A stretch of DNA of 64,000 nt, taken from Mycolicibacterium austroafricanum. Its GTDB lineage: Bacteria > Actinomycetota > Actinomycetes > Mycobacteriales > Mycobacteriaceae. The position numbers were made by a program, and so were the translations under genes. Every line of letters begins with the position of its first letter. The first letter of the stretch is position 1. Under the pieces are notes generated by a model. That model saw nothing but the letters and a program-made list of their open reading frames with translations. It did not search any database and had not been told where the DNA came from. Positions 61,134-64,000 of the stretch are shown piece by piece. Location: contig NZ_CACSIP010000001.1 of the NCBI RefSeq assembly GCF_902705885.1, forward strand, positions 43,918 to 107,917, given 5' to 3'.

Positions 61134-62336
61134 GTGCCATTGGAACCGATCATCCGCTTCGGCGGTGGATCCGATGTCGACGCATTGCGAGCCGACATCA
61201 GGCAGTGGTTGTCAGAACACCTTTCCGACGAGTTCCGGCGCACCTCCGCCAATCCCGACTACCTGTCGCGCGATGGTCACGAGCGCGCTGTCGCGTTCTG
61301 CCGGGAACTGCACGCGCAGGGGTGGTTCGTTCCGCACTGGCCCGACGAGTACGAAGGCGGTGGTCGAAACGTCGTGGAGCAGGTGGTGATCCGTGAGGAG
61401 CTCGCCTATGCGGGCGCGCCCCTGGTCAACACCAATGGTGTCAACATGCTGGCGCCGGTGTTGTTTCGGTTCGGCACGCCCGAGCAGAAAGCCGAGCAAC
61501 TGCCCAAGATCGCTCGTTCCGAGCGGATGTGGGCGCAGGGTTACTCAGAACCAGAGGCCGGATCGGATCTCGCCTCGCTGCGGATGACGGCCCGCCGAGA
61601 CGGCGACGCATACATCCTCGACGGTCAGAAGACCTGGACCAGCAACGGAGTGCTGGCCGACTGGATATTCGTGCTGGCACGGACTTCGCCGGTCGCGGGC
61701 AAGCGGCAGGACGGCATCTCGTTCTTCCTGGTGGACCTGGACACGCCGGGAATCACCCGGCGGCCCATCCGGTCCATGACGGGTTATCCGACTTTCGCCG
61801 AAGAGTTCTTCGACGGCGCCCGGGTGCCGGCGGCGAACCTGGTGGGTGCCGAAGGTGAGGGCTGGCGAGTGGCCAAGGCGCTACTCGACCAGGAACGCTC
61901 GAATGTCACACGCGCCGCCCAGGCTCAGCGGTACCTCGACGAATTGATCGACTGGTGCCATGCCCGCAGAGGGTCCTCCATCGACCCGCTTGCCGACCCC
62001 GTCAACCGGGTCGCACTGGCCCGAGCAGTCGAACGTGTCGAGGTCGGGCGCGCCCTGTCCTACCGGGTCGCTCACCTGCAGGCCGCCGGCGCGCTGGACC
62101 CCGGGCTGCCCTCGTTGTCGAAGCTTTATCACTCCGAGTTGACCGCCGAACTGCGGGCGCTGGGAGCTGCGCTACTGGGGCCGGCCGGCGAACTCATGCC
62201 CGACGATCCCGATGCCGTGCTCGACGGCCATTTCTCCGAGGGACTTCTCCTGTCGATCCTTCACCAGATCGGTGGCGGAACCAGCGAGATCCAGCGCGAT
62301 CTGATCTCGACTGCCGGCCTCGGACTGCCCCGCTGA
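61134..62336 (+). CDS. Acyl-CoA dehydrogenase (stand-alone)
   Basis: A 400-residue ACAD. QGYSEPEAGSDLASLRMTA and LDGQKTWTSNGVLADW are the FAD/substrate motifs; GGGTSEIQRDLISTAGLGLPR closes the protein. Unlike the other four island ACADs it has no adjacent small partner, though it could pair with one in trans. GTG start 3 bp after the crotonase stop. A 16-bp tandem duplication spans its stop codon and that of the convergent crotonase. Confidence 0.92.
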   Translation: MPLEPIIRFGGGSDVDALRADIRQWLSEHLSDEFRRTSANPDYLSRDGHERAVAFCRELHAQGWFVPHWPDEYEGGGRNVVEQVVIREELAYAGAPLVNTNGVNMLAPVLFRFGTPEQKAEQLPKIARSERMWAQGYSEPEAGSDLASLRMTARRDGDAYILDGQKTWTSNGVLADWIFVLARTSPVAGKRQDGISFFLVDLDTPGITRRPIRSMTGYPTFAEEFFDGARVPAANLVGAEGEGWRVAKALLDQERSNVTRAAQAQRYLDELIDWCHARRGSSIDPLADPVNRVALARAVERVEVGRALSYRVAHLQAAGALDPGLPSLSKLYHSELTAELRALGAALLGPAGELMPDDPDAVLDGHFSEGLLLSILHQIGGGTSEIQRDLISTAGLGLPR

Positions 62337-62354
62337 CCCTAGACCCCGCTGACC

Positions 62355-63131
62355 TTAGACGTAGTAAGCGCGTGCGGTCGCCGCAGCCGACCGGTGTTGG
62401 GCAACGGTGGCCACCGCCAATTCCAACGGCTGGAACGCCGCCAACTGGGCAGCCTCCGCGGATTCGATCAGACGCTTGGTCATCTCCACGGCGCCTCGAT
62501 CGGCGGACGCCAATTCGGCCGCGATGGCCAGGGCGGTGTCCACCGCGGCGCCGGCGGCAGCCAGCTCGGTCACCAGGCCCATCCGGTGCGCCTCGGCCGC
62601 GGACAATCGGCTGCCCCGCAGCAACAGCGACGCCGCACGCTGCCGCCCGACCTGCTGCGTCAACCGCCACGCCAACCCACCATCGGGGACCACCGCGCGG
62701 GCCACGAACGGTGCGGAGAAGAACGCGTCCTGCGCTGACACCAGCAGATCACAGGACAGCGCAAGGCTCCAGCCCAGACCGACGGCCGCTCCCTCGACGG
62801 CAGCCAGCGTCGGTACCGGCAGGGCCCGCAGTTGCGCGAGCACCTGCTGGGCGTGCTCGACTCTGCCGGCAGGTGCCATCGCTCCGGTGCCGTGCGCGGG
62901 TCCGCTCTTCAGATCCCCACCGGCGCTGAAGAATCCGGAGGATCCGGCGATGACCACCCCGCCCACACAGTCGTCACCAACCAAGGCCGTCAGGGCCGCA
63001 GACAGCTCGGTCCACGACTCGCAACGCAATGCGTTTCGCTGCCGGGGCCGATTCAGCAGGATCAGCCCGATACCGTCCCGAACCTCCTTGAGTACCAGCG
63101 GCTCGGGGGTGGTTTCGTGCCCTCCAGTCAT
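62355..63131 (-). CDS. Enoyl-CoA hydratase/isomerase family protein
   Basis: A 258-residue crotonase. SSGFFSAGGDLKSG and GAAVGLGWSLALSCDL are the CoA/oxyanion segments; AVVPDGGLAW holds Asp at the PaaG-like position, while the first Glu position is Trp/Ser. An isomerase is more likely than a hydratase. The ATG at 63131 overlaps the upstream crotonase stop by 4 bp (ATGA); a much longer frame to 63446 runs antiparallel to no known domain and is rejected. Confidence 0.88.
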   Translation of the reverse strand: MTGGHETTPEPLVLKEVRDGIGLILLNRPRQRNALRCESWTELSAALTALVGDDCVGGVVIAGSSGFFSAGGDLKSGPAHGTGAMAPAGRVEHAQQVLAQLRALPVPTLAAVEGAAVGLGWSLALSCDLLVSAQDAFFSAPFVARAVVPDGGLAWRLTQQVGRQRAASLLLRGSRLSAAEAHRMGLVTELAAAGAAVDTALAIAAELASADRGAVEMTKRLIESAEAAQLAAFQPLELAVATVAQHRSAAATARAYYV

Positions 63132-63928
63132 GTGCGGTCGAGGAACTTGTCGATGGCGGCGCGGTGTTCGGGAGTGGTGAAGCATTCCGTTTCGGCCGAA
63201 ATCCCGTATTCGAGGATTCCGGTGATGGCACGCTGCGCGTGCAGGTTCAAGGTCCGCTTGGTGTCCTGCACGGCGCGGGCCGGTAATGCAGCCAATCGGT
63301 GTGCCAGCGCCAGCCCCTCGGTCTTGATGTCCGCGTGCGGCACCACCCGGTTCGCCAATCCCAAATCCACTGCTTTTTCGGCCTTTATCCGCTCGCCGAG
63401 CAAGAGGTACTCCTTGGCCTTCAGCAGACTCATCAACAGGGGCCACAGGACGGATCCGCCGTCCCCGGCGACCAGTCCGCTGGCCACATGCGTGTCTGCC
63501 AGGAAGGACCGGTCCGACATCAGCACGATGTCGCAGAGCACGGCGATGCTACAGCCGAATCCGATCGCGGGTCCGTTGACCGCGGCGACGATCGGCAGCG
63601 GGAAGTCCACCATGTCGCGCACGATTCGCCGGGCATCACGCATTCCCGCCCGCCGGGTCACCGGGTTCTCGACGTGGGTATGCAGCCATTCGACGAGATC
63701 GCCACCCGCCGAGAAGAAGTCTCCCGTTCCGGTGAGCAGTACAGCCCTGGCCTCGGCGTCGTCGGCCAATGTCGCCCACAACCGGGCGAACGCCGTGTGC
63801 ATGGTGTTGTTGACCGCGTTGGCGTCGCCCGGGTTGTTCAGGGTGACGATTCGCACCGGCCCGTCAACGGCGACCAGTATCTCGTCGCACCCGGTCAGAT
63901 CCGAGGTGCCCACCGGGAGAGCGCTCAC
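63128..63928 (-). CDS. Enoyl-CoA hydratase/isomerase family protein
   Basis: A 266-residue crotonase. TGDFFSAGGDLVEW and GPAIGFGCSIAVLCDI form the oxyanion site and GLVAGDGGSVLW has Asp at the isomerase position. It is a tandem neighbour of the preceding crotonase and partly similar in layout, so duplication or a two-step isomerisation is possible. Its GTG overlaps the stop of the incomplete gene at the window edge by 3 bp or more, so it is coupled to that gene. Confidence 0.88.
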   Translation of the reverse strand: MSALPVGTSDLTGCDEILVAVDGPVRIVTLNNPGDANAVNNTMHTAFARLWATLADDAEARAVLLTGTGDFFSAGGDLVEWLHTHVENPVTRRAGMRDARRIVRDMVDFPLPIVAAVNGPAIGFGCSIAVLCDIVLMSDRSFLADTHVASGLVAGDGGSVLWPLLMSLLKAKEYLLLGERIKAEKAVDLGLANRVVPHADIKTEGLALAHRLAALPARAVQDTKRTLNLHAQRAITGILEYGISAETECFTTPEHRAAIDKFLDRT

Positions 63929-64000
63929 GCAATGGCTCCTGCCAGGCGCGAGCGGATGAGATCCTCGGCATCGGATACGATGCGCGAGACCAACTCCCCT
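63925..64000 (-). CDS. C-terminal fragment of a further island gene (runs off the window)
   Basis: The minus strand is open from the window edge to a TGA at 63925-63927 and encodes a C-terminus reading SRIVSDAEDLIRSRLAGAIA. The stop overlaps the GTG of the crotonase gene (GTGA), as at most operon junctions here, which supports a real gene. Too short to assign a family. Confidence 0.5.
   Translation of the reverse strand, partial: GELVSRIVSDAEDLIRSRLAGAIA

Noticed and set aside
1..64000. tRNA, rRNA, insertion sequences and phage attachment sites
   Set aside because: None recognised on either strand by inspection; no transposase or integrase frame is present.

Overview
The window looks like the chromosome of a high-GC, fast-growing mycobacterium (Mycolicibacterium type). 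Supporting signs are Actinobacteria-restricted families (DUF732, DUF3073, DUF3052, DUF1707, an MCE protein, an F420-type PPOX enzyme), many GTG starts, GTGA/ATGA stop-start overlaps, and leaderless promoters in which a TANNNT box ends 6-8 nt before the start codon. From memory, gene order in the left half follows the M. tuberculosis Rv0779c-Rv0814c neighbourhood. No database was searched.

Positions 1-29,100 are core genome. They hold six de novo purine genes (purM, purF, purL, purQ, purS, purC) scattered among housekeeping genes: a nitrobindin-like haem protein, a YgfZ-type Fe-S protein, a class IV aminotransferase, an M18 aminopeptidase, oligopeptidase B, a glutathione peroxidase, a TetR regulator, an orphan MCE protein and a DyP peroxidase-encapsulin operon. 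Notable non-coding elements are a 34-bp tandem repeat array at the left edge, a MerR-type 19-bp-spacer promoter, a 17-bp palindrome upstream of the DyP/encapsulin operon, and large hairpins between convergent genes.

Positions about 29,700-64,000 form a dense catabolic island that runs off the right edge. It holds one Rieske oxygenase, three P450s, four family III CoA-transferase genes (one a double-length fusion), five acyl-CoA dehydrogenases (two as adjacent large/small pairs), five crotonases, four SDRs, two thiolase-like proteins each with an OB-fold partner, two paralogous amidohydrolases, and VOC, SMP-30, SnoaL-like, SRPBCC and phosphotransferase proteins. Together they could hydroxylate a hydrophobic or cyclic substrate, activate it as a CoA ester by CoA transfer, desaturate it, and split off side chains by retro-aldol chemistry. 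The substrate cannot be read from the sequence; a steroid-, terpenoid- or alicyclic-acid-like compound is only a guess.

The most interesting signal is a repeated operator-like motif, approximately AACANTAGAACACTATNTGT. It occurs at nine places between 34.6 and 60.3 kb, always in front of island transcription units, and at one divergent promoter it overlaps both -10 boxes. No regulator gene lies in the island, so the cognate repressor is probably encoded outside the window. This suggests that the island is one regulon for a single, apparently uncharacterised pathway.
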